Source of the DNA: Marsupella aquatica
Taxonomy: Eukaryota; Marchantiophyta
Assembly (NCBI GenBank): GCA_973895155.1
Contig: OZ316897.1
Span: 6,820,001 to 6,884,000 of the forward strand
Direction: 5' to 3'
DNA length: 64,000 bases
Below are positions 32,072 through 44,800 of the stretch, piece after piece; within the stretch, counting starts at the first letter, position 1, and every line of letters starts with the position of its first letter. The position numbers and the translations under genes were made by a program. The notes under the pieces are model-generated. The model was not told where the DNA came from. It was given only the letters and a program-made list of their open reading frames with translations, and searched no databases.

Positions 32072-34462
32072 TTATGGATCCTCTATGAACTTGCTTGGCC
32101 ATAATACCAAAGAACCTGCAGCATCTCCAAGTGTCTTTTGAGGAGGATCATCATTTGTGTTTGGAATGGGAAGGACAGCTTTAGGTTTCACTAGTAATGT
32201 GACTAACACTACTGAATAACCTGGGGGAATCCTCTTGCCATGGAACGTTGTGGAACCAACCTGCACTCTGCCAAATCCTACTCGTGTTCCACTCTCATCA
32301 ACAGCTAACAAGCCACTTTGTCCCTCAGCATTAGGTGCTTTCCCCACTTCCACCTTAGATCTTTCTGCCAGCACTATTCTTGGAGGTTTGTATGAAACCT
32401 TTGACGTGGCTCTGCTCCCACCAGCAGACTTGCTTTGTGTGCGCATGCTTCCTCTCTTCACAGTAGTGAAGCTAGGCTCAATAGGTTCCTCTGTTAGGAC
32501 TGTCACAGTAGCAGGTTCATCACCTGGGAGTGTCATACCAACTAACTCTTTGGTTGGTTTTATCTCAACAAGAGGCACACCTGTCATTGAGAATGATACA
32601 TTCTGCAAATCATTTATCTCTTCAATGGAGTCAAGATCTACATAGCATGAATCTAGCTCAATGGTATCATTGTCATGCTTGCTGATATCCTCATTTGCCC
32701 CAACATTGATATCATCCACTCCCTTGCCAATGTCATCCTCATCCAAACATGGTTGACTGCCCTCTGTCAAACAAGTTGCTTGTACAGACTGCAACTTTGT
32801 TGCCTCTAAATTACAGCGAGTATTTGCCAGGTTCTCATACTTCTTCTCTGCAGCACCTGTCTTATTCTCTATGGACACAACAACCACAATATATGTTACT
32901 AAAAATAACACATTCAACAAACAATGTCAATTCAAACTATACATTTACTAATCATATCCCACACAGTTGTAAAGGCCTTACCTTCAAGCATGCCAGAAGA
33001 GTGCATGAACTTTGCCACCTCAAGTGGTGATGGTGGAACTCCTACAGAATTGGAATCAATTTTATCTCTCATCGACACAACAGCTTCCATTAATGTCTTG
33101 AAGTTCACATGGAACAAGTCAGTCAATGAATTCAAACGTTCATTGATCTCTGGAAGACATGTTTTGACAACCTTCAAATGACCACTTATCTCTGTAAGTG
33201 AAGATCCACCTCCCTACATGACATAGGGGTATAGGTTCAATCACTCCATATGAAATGTTGGGCAATATATGCACAATCAATGTTATATACAGTGTACACC
33301 TGAAATTCAACGCAGGTCATTCAATTACCAATCAGAACTCATATAACTTACATGCTTGGAGGATTCAAATGCACCCTCTTGAGCCCGGGTGTTCACAATT
33401 CCAGCCCTCAACTCTTCTTTTGAAGGGCTTTGCCCCAATTGGGTTTTCTGCACATGCATGGCAAAAACAAGTTATCATTATTATTTAGGGAACGTACACT
33501 AAAAAACAAAGTTTACATGTATGGGTTTACACTATAAAACAGTACATAGTGTAGCATAAATTACATAGCTAGGCCATTGATTTTTACCAAACGTTTTGCT
33601 GTCGGTGCAGTGCCAGTCCTTCCTGTCAGATTAGGGTTTTGAACACTCAACCTGGCCTCGATCATCTGTGAACTCTTCTTTTTTGAAGCATCTGTTACAA
33701 AATAAGCTACTAACCTTGCCCACACTTTATCATCACAACTGGCTGGTGGAGGCATGTCTGGCTTCTCCCCACCTTCCTTCCAAGCCTTATGCATTCTCCA
33801 CCTCTCTTGCTTTATGATTTTACTAGCTGTACTCTCTAGGCAACCTATGTCCACGCCATCATCACTGCCCACATAATTCCATTTGGCAGCAACATTTTCC
33901 AGTCTTCCAATCTTTTGGATGCTATTTTTAAAAATTAATAACACTCACATCTAACCAACGCAATACTTCAGCTTTCAAATCAGCATGCCATTGGTTCTTA
34001 CGAGGACATTCTACATCCACCCATTGTCTCTCATTCAACTTTACGTTCCCTTTCTTTGTCACCTCCCCTCGTGCACTGCTCTCGGTAGTACTAGGCGTTG
34101 TATTGGCCACCCCTTCATTCACCCTACCTGGGGTTTTGAAGCCACCTGGGAAAATACAATGCCATTCATGCTTGAGAACTACATACAGCAGAATGGATGA
34201 CGGCAACATTCAATGCTTCACTTCAAGAAAAATTCTTCAAACATACATACCTGTAGCTCTGCTTGTAGATGCCTGTGTAGGGACTGCACTCTGGAATTGT
34301 TGTGACCCTGGACCACCTGTCCAGCCTAGTACAGGGGCCGGATGATGTCACTTTCTAGGTATGTGGCTGCAAACATATGTACTGAAAACGTAGTACAAAC
34401 TATAGGAAAACATATGAACATTCACCAACATACCTGGCCCCCTTCCGTACTGCATCTGCATA
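32072..34462 (-). pseudogene. CACTA-3 second gene, 3' half (Transposase_24 and TNP1-like)
   Basis: Minus-strand exons: about 34209-33575 (Gly-rich end and the Transposase_24-like domain with NVAAKWNYVGSDDGVD), 33447-33352, 33215-32975 (helical) and about 32875-32072. The last exon has an acidic middle and ends VLPIPNTNDDPPQ and DAAGSLVLWPSKFIEDP, like the TNP1/En/Spm (Transposase_23) C-terminus. The Transposase_24 exon is damaged near 33930: an extra T, a CAG-to-TAG change and a 5-base deletion relative to CACTA-1. The upstream half of the gene lies at 60151-58773, beyond the family-E element. Confidence 0.7.
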
Positions 34463-34467
34463 GGGGC

Positions 34468-37400
34468 TGTGGTGCGTCCCATGGCTCCCTAAACCCAAGA
34501 AACCCCCCAGCTCAAGCCGATTCCCGCGGGTTTCGCGCTTGGCGAGGCCGTTTCCACGGCTTAGCGACATGGGACGCTGCTAACCTTCTACTACTACTAT
34601 TAACATTTTACACACATATACTGGACAGATCCTTCATCGGGTCATGAGATACGTAGCCGGCCTAATCTAGGCCTTCCCCTGTCTTCCCCTCCGTCTTGTT
34701 AGGTATGTTTGGATTCCGCCGCCGGAATGATCCCCAATAGGCTTGGTTAAGCCGCTAAGACCTCTCTCAGCTCGACACATCCAACTCTCACTCCCTTGCT
34801 TACTTTCCTTCCTTCTGGTTGATGTGGGCACTCTTCACACAAGTTAATGCGACACACAAATAGCAAAATGACTCATTCTGACTGAGTCATACCATGCACT
34901 TGCCATACAAACAGTACATCTCATACACAAGTTCTGCGAACTAAGCCGTGAGGCCAACTCTATTCAGCTCTTAGGCATGAGGAAACATGAATATACACAA
35001 GGGTCATTGTATGACTAACCGAGAGCTTCTCGTACTACTTGATCCCAGCCCGGCTGGTGCAAACTAAAAACTTGCTAAAGAAGAGGCCCTGAGCTCCCCG
35101 CTGCCCAGGTACTTATCCTGGTAGTGGATCCGCCATTCTTTGCATCGTAAGCCTAATCTACTTAACAGTAATCTACTTGCCCGAATCTACCTATGTACAG
35201 CAAGGCAGGAGCACAAGTGTTGCTCCTACCAGTGGGACCGCAATCCCACTAAGCTAAGTGTCAGGGCCGCTCCTGGTTCTGATCCTAATCCTAAACGTGG
35301 AGATCCGCGCCCGCCCTGCCCACTCACGCCTCCTCCCTCCACGTCCGCCCTCCCTAAAAGGAACGACGCCCTTGCACCGTCACGACATCGGTGGTGGATC
35401 CTTAATGGACGCCCCCAACGCTTCCTCCTCAGCCACTGCCGTAGGCTCATTCCCTGACAGATTACCTGCCCTTGACTGAGTCAACTCTCCATCGGCCTGA
35501 CTGGGTCCACCATCGGCGTCGGCATCGGCTCGGGAATGGGTTACGGCCTCAGCCTCGGCTACGGTCTCCCCGGCTTGCTCAAGAGGCGGATCTGGAATAC
35601 CGGCCTCATTACTGAGTAGTTCGGCTTGGGCCGCACCACCCCCACCTGTGATGATAGCGGGATATATTGCTGTATTCATGCCGGAGGATGGTGCTGGTTC
35701 TACCTCTTTGGTCACCATGGCTTGTGGAGTCGGATTACTCCTTGACCCTGAAGGTTTCCGCTTTTTCTTCTTTTCTGGTTCGGCAGCTGGTCCCTTCCCC
35801 TTCCCACTTACTTCCGGCACTGGTGCAGTTGGCGCGGATTTTTCTTCGGCTAGTACCACTCCTGGTAACTTGGTTGCCCCAATTGGAGTTGGGCCTGATG
35901 AAGACAAGCACTTAAATACTGCGGCTTGTTTCTTCAGCCGCTCCATTTGGTTGTCGGCCCGCCGCTGGAGGTTCTCCATCTTCCTCGTGATTTCCTCCAA
36001 CTCCTCCTGGGTCTCATCCAGGTCCTTGCGTGCCTCCTCTAGTTCCTTCTGGGCTTCCTCCCGTTCTTGTTTCAAGGTAGTCCTCTCCTCCTGGGTTGCT
36101 CTTAGCTCCTTGTCGAGCTCTGCAATGATGATAGACTCCATCTGGTTCATCTTGGCGTAAGTCTGTTCGAGCATCTCGTCCTTCTCCCTTAGGTCGGCCT
36201 TGAAGCTGGCCGTCAGGGACGCAAGCTCCTGCTGCAGCACCATAATCCCTTGATAGGATTTCCCTAACTCGGCCTCCTTCTGCTCAAGGGCTCCGCGGAT
36301 TTTCTCGAGCTCCCCTTTCAATGCCCATTCCTTTCTTTGGGTCTCCGCCATGGCCCGGCTGTTGGCTGTTATGTGGGCCTCCTCTGTATTCTTCAGCTCT
36401 TGCTTCCACTTCTCCCTCTCTTTGATTGTGTCGGCCAACTCTCCCTGCGTCTGAATCAGTTTATCCTTGATATTCTGATTATCAGCCTGCGCGGTGTCCA
36501 ACTGCCCCTGCATGATGTTCAGCTCATGTCGTTTAATCCGCAGTTCATCTTGGGCTTTCTTGGCCGCCCTTAGATCTTCAATCTCGGCTTCCATCCTCCT
36601 AAGCCGCCGAATGACCTCGTCCTTCTTGCTTCTCTCTAAAGCCACCGCTTCTTCTAATTGGTGCTTCTCCAACTGCTCCCTATGGAAAAAGGGTCCTACC
36701 TCCAACTCCTCTCCAAAGATGCCGAGCGCAAGTTCCCCACACATCTCACCATACTCCATGGCTCTATTCTTAGCGTAGGTGGAGTAAGTAGAAGTGATCG
36801 GCATCGCCCATCGCGGCCTCTGCTCCCAAGCCGTCTTGCGGATCTCTTCAATTGTGGCTAGAGGTTTGCTTCCTTTTTTGGCTAGCCGCCTGATGTCCTC
36901 CGGCCAATCTCCTCCTGGTAAATCCTTTTCCTTAGCCAGGGCTGCCTCCTCTTCCTGCTTGATTCGCTCCTGAAATTCCTGCACCGTCTGTTTTATGCCG
37001 TCGAAGCTCGGGGGAGCAACATCTGGTGGGGAGACTCAGGGCTACTCTGCTGGTTGGGGTCCCCTCGCACTACCCTTGGAAGTGTGGGGACAAACCGGCC
37101 ACAGGTCCTTACTCCTGGAACGTGATGGTCCGACCCATAGCCGGAATTATCATGGCTGCAGTCCTCCACTGCCTCCTCTACCTCTTGGACGTCCGGCTTC
37201 TCCCTCTCCTCTTCGTCGGTACGAGCTTCAGGCAATTCTGCGTCAGATTCGGAGCTTGAGGTTCCCACGTACATTCGAACACCTGGCTTGGATTCCGGCC
37301 TGATTCTCTCCTTGTCTCCAGCAAAGGGGTTTTCTCTTGTGAGCCGGTGTAGGCCTACCTCTGTAGTAGTGTCCTGCATTGTTGCCGTTGCCATTGTTGT

Positions 37401-39129
37401 TGCCGATGCCGATTTCTTTTCTTTCTCCAGTAGTTTCAGCAGACTCTGCATGCCTGGTTGCTGCATCGGCAAGTCCTCCTTCCTGGGCCTAAACACCTGC
37501 TCGATCGTAGGGCTAACAGGTGGTTGAGGCTTCTGAGCCAACGGCCTCGGCGTTGGAGCTTCCTCGGGTGCCCTTACCTGCAGGGGAAGTACCGGGGCAA
37601 AAGTCTGACCTCTGGCATACCGGCACAACAACGGCATGTGATAGCCAAGCCGCGACACGCTCCCCATGCCGATTACCTGCTGCTCCTCCTTTAAGATCTT
37701 CTTCAATTGGTTGAGGAGGTACCCGTTGTAGTCCCAGCTTGGGTCTGGCCTTTCTGCCAGATAGACCTGTGCCTTGCCGATCTCTGCCCTCGGCAAGTTA
37801 CAATGCATGGTCACCCGCAAGAAGTCGATCATCTCTCCTATGTGCGGGTTGGTGCAGGTGTTCCGGAAGAAGCCATTCTTCGTTGATGGCCCAGGGAACG
37901 ACCGGAACTCCTTGTCAGGCAAGGTCTTCCTGGTATCAACTTTGGTCTTATTGCCTATCGGCAAGCCAAACACTTCGGCAATTACCTTGAGAGTAAGATA
38001 GAAATCCTTCCCATATATCCTCGTGCAATTGGTCTCGGGTTCCCATGACCCCACGAATTCTAATAGGTCTGACTCCGGTACCTCCGGCTTCAGCCATGGT
38101 AATCTTACAAAGGCCTCTAAGCCGGATCCGGCCATGAAGCCTTGGTACTTCTTGGTCTGCATGGCCGTGAAGCATGCATCCTCCTCCCGTGCAAAATGTA
38201 GTTGCACCTCCACCGGTAGGGTTGCCGCCCAGCCCTTCCAGGTGTCATCCCTGGTTGGAATGGCCTTGATGGGATCGACCTCCTCCTCTTCGGCTTCTCC
38301 CTGCCTCCTCCTCTGCTGCTCGGCTGGCTTCTTTGGTGCCGCCGACCTCGTTCTTTTTGCCGGGGTGGCTTCATCGTTGACGGCTCCCTTCCTCTTCATC
38401 TCTGCTGCCGTGGAGGTTTCTCCTAGCACCGTTGCCTGGGTCCACCTTTCCGTGCTACCCTTTAATTCCCAGTGTATGTCGTTGCAGTTCTTGATGGCCT
38501 CTCGGATGCCAACGACGCTGTCTTTGCAAAACAGAAGATCGTCGAGTTGATTGGAAGTAGGCGTCCATAGGAACTCGTCCTTGATGAGTTCGCCTCCTAA
38601 GAAAGCCGTCTTCTGCAGCTCCCACAATTGAGCGAGCTCCTGCCGTTCTCGAGCTGCCCTTTCTGATTCCTCGTCCTCGTAAGTCTTGATGTACTCAGTT
38701 GCCCGTTTGAACAGGCATCCCCAGAAATGTGCCGCTTGATTGACGTTGCTCATACCCTCCTTAGGTCGATCGTCGGTATCTACTCTCTCCCCGAGTGCTT
38801 GCCTAAGTAGCTGACAGTAGTTGGCCTCCCGTAGTCGTCTGCCTAGTTCGTGCTCGCAAATGAGCCACCATCTCCTGCAAGCGCTCCTTACCCCTCTCCT
38901 CTGCCGGTCCTTCTTCCCGTTGATCCTTCCTAGCCGCCGACGCTTAACGCGCCCTAACCCTAATCGGGTTTTCACCCTCAGCGTCCTTACCTCCGGCCTC
39001 GGCCCGGGTTCCATGGTTGCCCCTAATTGTTTATATTTTCCTTGTTTTGTCCCTATACTAAGGTGTTCCTAGGGTGCCTTCCTGCTTTACCCACTTAACT
39101 GGCCGAGTGATTCCTGTCTAGGCATCACA
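34468..39129 (-). repeat. 3' LTR of the family-E element
   Basis: It starts at 39129 (TGTGATGCC) directly after the polypurine tract and ends at 34468 (CACCACA). It carries the same coding variant and the same one-base deletion as the 5' LTR, which ties the pair together. The stretch 34468-35379 is the non-coding tail (probable promoter, R and U5). Confidence 0.92.
35380..39014 (-). pseudogene. LTR-encoded protein in the 3' LTR, frameshifted
   Basis: ATG at 39014. The frame runs 673 codons to 36993. A G run has four bases where the solo LTR has five (near 37027, codons for SPESPPP), so the frame shifts. The coiled-coil half follows as a 534-codon frame (36984-35380). The N-terminal half keeps the basic start, the RRWWLICEHELGRR segment, the KRTRS block and the core. 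The C-terminal half has the variant KCLSSSGPTPIGATKLPG. The identical deletion in the 5' LTR means the damage was present before insertion. Confidence 0.85.
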
Positions 39130-41733
39130 TAGCTCCCCACTGAATTGTGAAGCGTCCTCGCGAACAACTTCATCTTCGTCCATATAGTATTTCTTGAGGC
39201 GGTCATAATGGATGCGAACTGGATATACCTCTCCCATAATGTTGGCCAATTGTACGGAGCCATTGGGGAACATCATGGTTACTCTAAAGGGTCCTAACCA
39301 GCGAGTGTAAAGCTTTCCTGGAAACCTACTATACCTACTGTCATAAAGTAGCACAAGATCACCGGTATGAATACTAACTACTTTCAACTTTTTATCATAC
39401 TGCTGCTTCATGATATTCTGTCTATATTCTACTCTCTCGGCTGAAATCATTCTCGCTTCCTCTAAAGCTTCTAACCTATATTCTCGCTCCTTTAGGCTCT
39501 CCTCCGCTGAGGCTCTTTCCTCAATTGTAACTTGAAATGTCGGTATCTCAAGTTGCATGGGTACCAGGGCTTCTTGTCCAAAGGTTAAGAAGAAGGGTGT
39601 ATGACCGGTAGTGGATTTATAGGCAAGATTGTAAGCAAAAACAGCAGCAAACAATTTATCATCCCAATCAAGTTTGTTCTGAGCTACTGTTTTGTTCAAT
39701 ATCTTTCCTATAATTCTGTTTGCTCGTTCTGTCAACCCGTTTGCCTTTGGATGGTAGGGAGTAGTAGGCCTATGTTTAACTAAATACTGCTCATTTAAAT
39801 GACTAATTATATCATTCAAAAAATGGGTTCCTCTATCACTAACTAATTCTAGGGGTGCTCCATACCTGGTGAAGATCTGCTCATACATGAATCTAGCCGT
39901 AGTAATTGCATCATCCTTCGTTGTTGGTCTGGCCTCTACCCATTTAGTTGCATAATCCGTAGCCAGGATTATGTACTTGTTCCGTCGAGGGTGGGTCAGT
40001 GGTTTCAGAGGTCCAATGTAATCAATACCCCACTTCTCGAATGGTGCCAGAGGTAGAATAGGGTGCAGTGGATGCCTGGTGGACGCCCTTGGTCCTCCCG
40101 CTCGTTGACAAGGATCGCATTGTTTGATAAACTGATAGACATCTTTGTGCAAGGTGGGCCACCAGTAACCGGCATTTAATATCTTCTTAGACGTGGTTAC
40201 TGGGGCAAAATGTCCTCCGGCCTCCTCTCCATGCATGGCCCGTAGGACTCGTTTTACCTCTCTCTTTTCCAAACATCTTTGAATCGTGCCGTTGATTCCA
40301 TGCTTGTGCAGTATGCCTTTAATGCACTGATATTGTCTGACCTTCCGCACAAAGACTGCGGCTTGCTCTCGGCTTAATCCTGGCTGTAATCTGGAAGTGC
40401 TGAGAAATTGTAAAATCTCAGGGTACCATGTACCAGCTATTTCCACAATGAATAGCTCCTCGTCGGGGAATCGATCATCGATGCAATCTGTGGCAGGTTT
40501 ACCTGTGATCCTTGAAAAGAAGTCGGCATTGGCATGTAACTTTCCCGGCTTGATCCTCAGCTCATAGTCAAACTCCTGTAATAGCAAAATCCATCTTGCT
40601 ACTCTACCTGTAAGGTCCGGCTTATTGACTAGGTACTTCAAACTTTCATGATCGGTATGAAAGATTACCTTGTACCCTAGTAAATAATGCCTAAACTTTT
40701 TACAAGAATAAATGACTCCTAATGCTTCTCTCTCTGTGGTGGAGTAGTTCCGTTCGGCATCGGCAAGCTGACGGCTTGCGAAGTATATGGGATGGTCCCT
40801 TCCTTGTCCATCCAACTGACTTAGTACTGAGCCAATACAGAAGCCCGAGACATCTACAAAAACATGAAAATCTTTGTTCCAGTCCGGTGCTATCATGACT
40901 GGGGCCTCTACTAACATCTGCTTCAATTCTACCACCGTTGTGACTCGTTCGGGTGTGGGTTCGAAGTCTGCTCCTGCCTTGAGCATGTTGGTTAATGGTA
41001 AAGCTAGCTTGGCAAAATCCTTGATGAACCGGCGATAGTAACCAATGCATCCCAAGAAGGATCTTACATCCTTTATGTTCTTAGGTTGCATGATATCTAG
41101 CCATACTGCTAGCTTACCTTTGTCAATCTCAATGCCCTTCCTTGATACCTTGTGACCTAGTAGCACCCCCTCGGTTACTGCAAAGAAACATTTATCTGGG
41201 TGTAACTTGAGACCCACCTCTCTACATCTCATGAAGGTTTTCCTGAGGTATTTAGCATGTTTCGATGCCTTCCCGAATACTGCAAAGTCGTCAATGAAGA
41301 TTTCCATGAACTTTCTCAAGTAATCATGAAAAATGTTCACCATTAATCGTTGGAACATAGCTGGTGCGTTGCAGAGTCCAAACGACATACGATTGAAGAC
41401 ATAGATCCCCCATTCCGTGATGAAGGCCGTCTTGATTTGGTCTTCCTGCCGAATCCTGATTTGGTTATAACCAGAGTATCCATCCATGAATGAATATAGT
41501 TCATGACTGGCTACCATGTCTAGTACCATATCAGTAAACGGTAAAGGAAAATGGTCTTTTAATGTTGCTTCATTCAGCTTCCTGTAATCCTGACAAACCC
41601 GGATCTTGGGTTTACCATCGGGTCCAGCTTTCTTGGGAACTATCATAATTGGAGACACCCAGTCTGAATGCAGGACTGGAGTGATGAATCCAGCTTCCAC
41701 TAGTTTGTCGATTTCTGTTTTGACCAGCAGGGA
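39118..41733 (-). CDS. pol: Pol: reverse transcriptase, RNase H and integrase (family E)
   Basis: An open frame of more than 860 codons. From the N-terminus (counted from 41700): RT palm motifs with SFMDGYSGYNQI and active site FIDDFAVFG (about 134); RNase H with DVSGFCIGSVLSQ (about 282) and TDHESLKYL (about 350); integrase zinc finger H-H-C-C ending CDPC (about 530); DDE residues in GIDYIGPL (about 560), SDRGTHF (about 622) and NGLTERANR (about 656); and a GPF motif, LGPFRV (about 805). No chromodomain follows. The stop TAG (39118-39120) is bases 10-12 of the 3' LTR. RT residues before 41733 lie on the other side of the solo LTR, at 46394 and beyond. Apart from that insertion this part looks intact. 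Confidence 0.93.
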   Translation of the reverse strand, partial: SLLVKTEIDKLVEAGFITPVLHSDWVSPIMIVPKKAGPDGKPKIRVCQDYRKLNEATLKDHFPLPFTDMVLDMVASHELYSFMDGYSGYNQIRIRQEDQIKTAFITEWGIYVFNRMSFGLCNAPAMFQRLMVNIFHDYLRKFMEIFIDDFAVFGKASKHAKYLRKTFMRCREVGLKLHPDKCFFAVTEGVLLGHKVSRKGIEIDKGKLAVWLDIMQPKNIKDVRSFLGCIGYYRRFIKDFAKLALPLTNMLKAGADFEPTPERVTTVVELKQMLVEAPVMIAPDWNKDFHVFVDVSGFCIGSVLSQLDGQGRDHPIYFASRQLADAERNYSTTEREALGVIYSCKKFRHYLLGYKVIFHTDHESLKYLVNKPDLTGRVARWILLLQEFDYELRIKPGKLHANADFFSRITGKPATDCIDDRFPDEELFIVEIAGTWYPEILQFLSTSRLQPGLSREQAAVFVRKVRQYQCIKGILHKHGINGTIQRCLEKREVKRVLRAMHGEEAGGHFAPVTTSKKILNAGYWWPTLHKDVYQFIKQCDPCQRAGGPRASTRHPLHPILPLAPFEKWGIDYIGPLKPLTHPRRNKYIILATDYATKWVEARPTTKDDAITTARFMYEQIFTRYGAPLELVSDRGTHFLNDIISHLNEQYLVKHRPTTPYHPKANGLTERANRIIGKILNKTVAQNKLDWDDKLFAAVFAYNLAYKSTTGHTPFFLTFGQEALVPMQLEIPTFQVTIEERASAEESLKEREYRLEALEEARMISAERVEYRQNIMKQQYDKKLKVVSIHTGDLVLLYDSRYSRFPGKLYTRWLGPFRVTMMFPNGSVQLANIMGEVYPVRIHYDRLKKYYMDEDEVVREDASQFSGELCDA
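39130..39141 (-). promoter_or_regulatory. Polypurine tract of the family-E element
   Basis: AGTGGGGAGCTA on the minus strand, directly before the 3' LTR, with the run GTGGGGAG as the likely primer for plus-strand synthesis. It lies inside the last codons of pol. Confidence 0.65.
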
Positions 41734-41848
41734 TGTGATGCCTAGACAGGAATCACTCGGCCGGTTAAGTGGGTAAAGCAGGAAGGCACCCTAGGAACAC
41801 CTTAGTATAGGGACAAAACAAGGAAAATATAAACAATTAGGGGCAACC

Positions 41849-44800
41849 ATGGAACCCGGGCAGAGGCCGGAGGTAAGGCTGAGGGTGAAAACCCGATTAG
41901 GGTTAGGGCGCGTTAAGCATCGGCGGCTAGGAAGGATCAACGGGAAGAAGGACCGGCAGAGGAGAGGGGTAAGGAGCGCTTGTAGGAGATGGTGGCTCAT
42001 TTGCGAGCACGAACTAGGCAGACGACTACGGGAGGCCAACTATTGTCAGCTGCTTAGGCAAGCACTCGGGGAGAGAGTAGATACCGACGATCGACCTAAG
42101 GAGGGTATGAGCAACGTCAATCAAGCGGCACATTTCTGGGGATGCCTGTTCGAACGGGCAACTGAGTACATCAAGACTTACGAGGACGAGGAATCAGAAA
42201 GGGCAGCTCGAGAACGGCAGGAGCTCGCTCGATTGTGGGAGCTGCAGAAGACGGCTTTCTTAGGAGGCGAACTCATCAAGGACGAGTTCCTGTGGACGCC
42301 TACTTCCAATCAACTCGACGATCTTTTGTTTTGCAAAGACAGCGTCGTCGGCATCCGAGAGGCCATCAAGAACTGCAACGACATACACTGGGAATTAAAG
42401 GGTAGCACGGAAAGGTGGACCCAGGCAACGGTGCTAGGAGAAACCTCCACGGCAGCAGAGATGAAGAGGAAGGGGGCCGTCAACGATGAAGCCACCCCGG
42501 CAAAAAGAACGAGGTCGGCGGCACCAAAGAGGCCAGCCGAGCAGCAGAGCAGGAGGCAGGGAGAAGCCGAAGAGGAGGAGGTCGATCCCATCAAGGCCAT
42601 TCCAACCAGGGATGACACCTGGAAGGGCTGGGCGGCAACCCTACCGGTGGAGGTGCAACTACATTTTGCACGGGAGGAGGATGCATGCTTTACGGCCATG
42701 CAGACCAAGAAGTACCAAGGCTTCATGGCCGGATCCGGCTTGGAGGCCTTTGTAAGATTACCATGGCTGAAGCCGGAGGTACCGGAGTCAGACCTATTAG
42801 AATTCGTGGGGTCATGGGAACCCGAGACCAATTGCACGAGGATATATGGGAAGGATTTCTATCTTACTCCCAAGGTAATTGCCGAAGTGTTTGGCCTGCC
42901 GATAGGCAATAAGACCAAAGTTGATACCAGGAAGACCTTGCCTGACAAGGAGTTCCGGTCGTTCCCCGGGCCATCAACGAAGAATGGCTTCTTCCGGAAC
43001 ACCTGCACCAACCCGCACATAGGAGAGATGATCGACTTCTTGCGGGTGACCATGCATTGTAACTTGCCGAGGGCAGAGATCGGCAAGGCACAGGTCTATC
43101 TGGCAGAAAGGCCAGACCCAAGCCGGGACTACAACGGGTACCTCCTCAACCAATTGAAGAAGATCTTAAAGGAGGAGCAGCAGGTAATCGGCAAGGGGAG
43201 CGTGTCGCGGCTTGGCTATCACATGCCGCTGTTGTGCCGGTATGCCAGAGGTCAGACTTTTGCCCCGGTACTTCCCCTGCAGGTAAGGGCACCGGAGGAA
43301 GCTCCAACGCCGAGGCCGTTGGCTGAGAAGCCTCAACCACCTGTTAGTCCTATGATCAAGCAGGTGTTTAGGCCCAGGAAGGAAGACTTGCCGATGCAGC
43401 AACCAGGCATGCAGAGTCTGCTGAAACTACTGGAGAAAGAAAAGAAATCGGCATCGGCAACAACAACGGCAACGGCAACAATGCAGGACACTACTACAGA
43501 GGTAGGCCTACACCGGCTCACAAGAGAAAACCCCTTTGCTGGAGACAAGGAGAGAATCAGGCCAGAATCCAAGCCAGGTGTTCGAATGTACGTGGAAACC
43601 TCAAGCTCCGAATCTGAGGCAGAATTGCCTGAAGCTCCTACCGACGAAGAGGAGAGGGAGAAGCCGGACGTCCAAGAGGTAGAGGAGGCAGTGGAGGACT
43701 GCAGCCATGATAATTCCGGCTATGGGTCGGACCATCACGTTCCAGGAGTAAGGACCTATGGCCGGTTTGTCCCCACACTTCCAAGGGTAGTGCGAGGGGA
43801 CCCCAACCAGCAGAGTAGCCCTGAGTCTCCCCCACCAGATGTTGCTCCCCCGAGCTTCGACGACATAAAACAGACGGTGCAGGAATTTCAGGAGCGAATC
43901 AAGCAGGAGGAAGAGGCCGCCCTGGCTAAGGAAAAGGATTTACCAGGAGGAGATTGGCCGGAGGACATCAGGCGGCTAGCCGAAAAAGGAAGCAAACCTC
44001 TAGCCACGATTGAAGAGATCCACAGGATGGCTTGGGAGCAGAGGCCACGATGGGCGATGCCGATCACTTCTACTTACTCCACCTACGCTAAGAATAGAGC
44101 CATGGAGTATGGTGAGATGTGTGGGGAACTTGCACTCGGCATCTTTGGAGAGGAGTTGGAGGTAGGACCCTTTTTCCATAGGGAGCAGTTGGAGAAGCAC
44201 CAATTAGAAGAAGCGGTGGCTTTAGAGAGAAGCAAGAAGGACGAGGTCATTCGACGGCTTAGGAGGATGGAAGCCGAGATTGAAGATCTAAGGGCGGCCA
44301 AGAAAGCCCAAGATGAACTGCGGATTAAACGACATGAGCTGAACATCATGCAGGGGCAGTTGGACACCGCGCAGGCTGATAATCAGAATATCAAGGATAA
44401 ACTGACTCAGACGCAGGAAGAGTTGGCCGACACGATCAAAGAGAGGGAGAAGTGGAAGCAAGAGCTGAAGAATACAGAGGAGGCCCACATAACAGCCAAC
44501 AGCCGGGCCATGGCGGAGACCCAAAGAAAGGAATGGGCGTTGAAAGGGGAGCTCGAGAAAATCCGCGGAGCCCTTGAGCAGAAGGAGGTCGAGTTAGGGA
44601 AATCCTATCAAGGGATTATGGCGCTGCAGCAGGAGCTTGCGTCCCTGACGGCCAGCTTCAAGGCCGACCTAAGGGAGAAGGACGAGATGCTCGAACAGAC
44701 TTACGCCAAGATGAACCAGATGGAGTCTGTCATCATTGCAGAGCTCGACAAGGAGCTAAGAGCAACCCGGGAGGAGAGGGCTACCTTGAAGAAGGAATTG

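Noticed and set aside
38945-38970. Telomere-like CCCTAACCCTAAT
   Set aside because: It is only two units, inside the coding part of the LTR gene, and present in every E copy for that reason.
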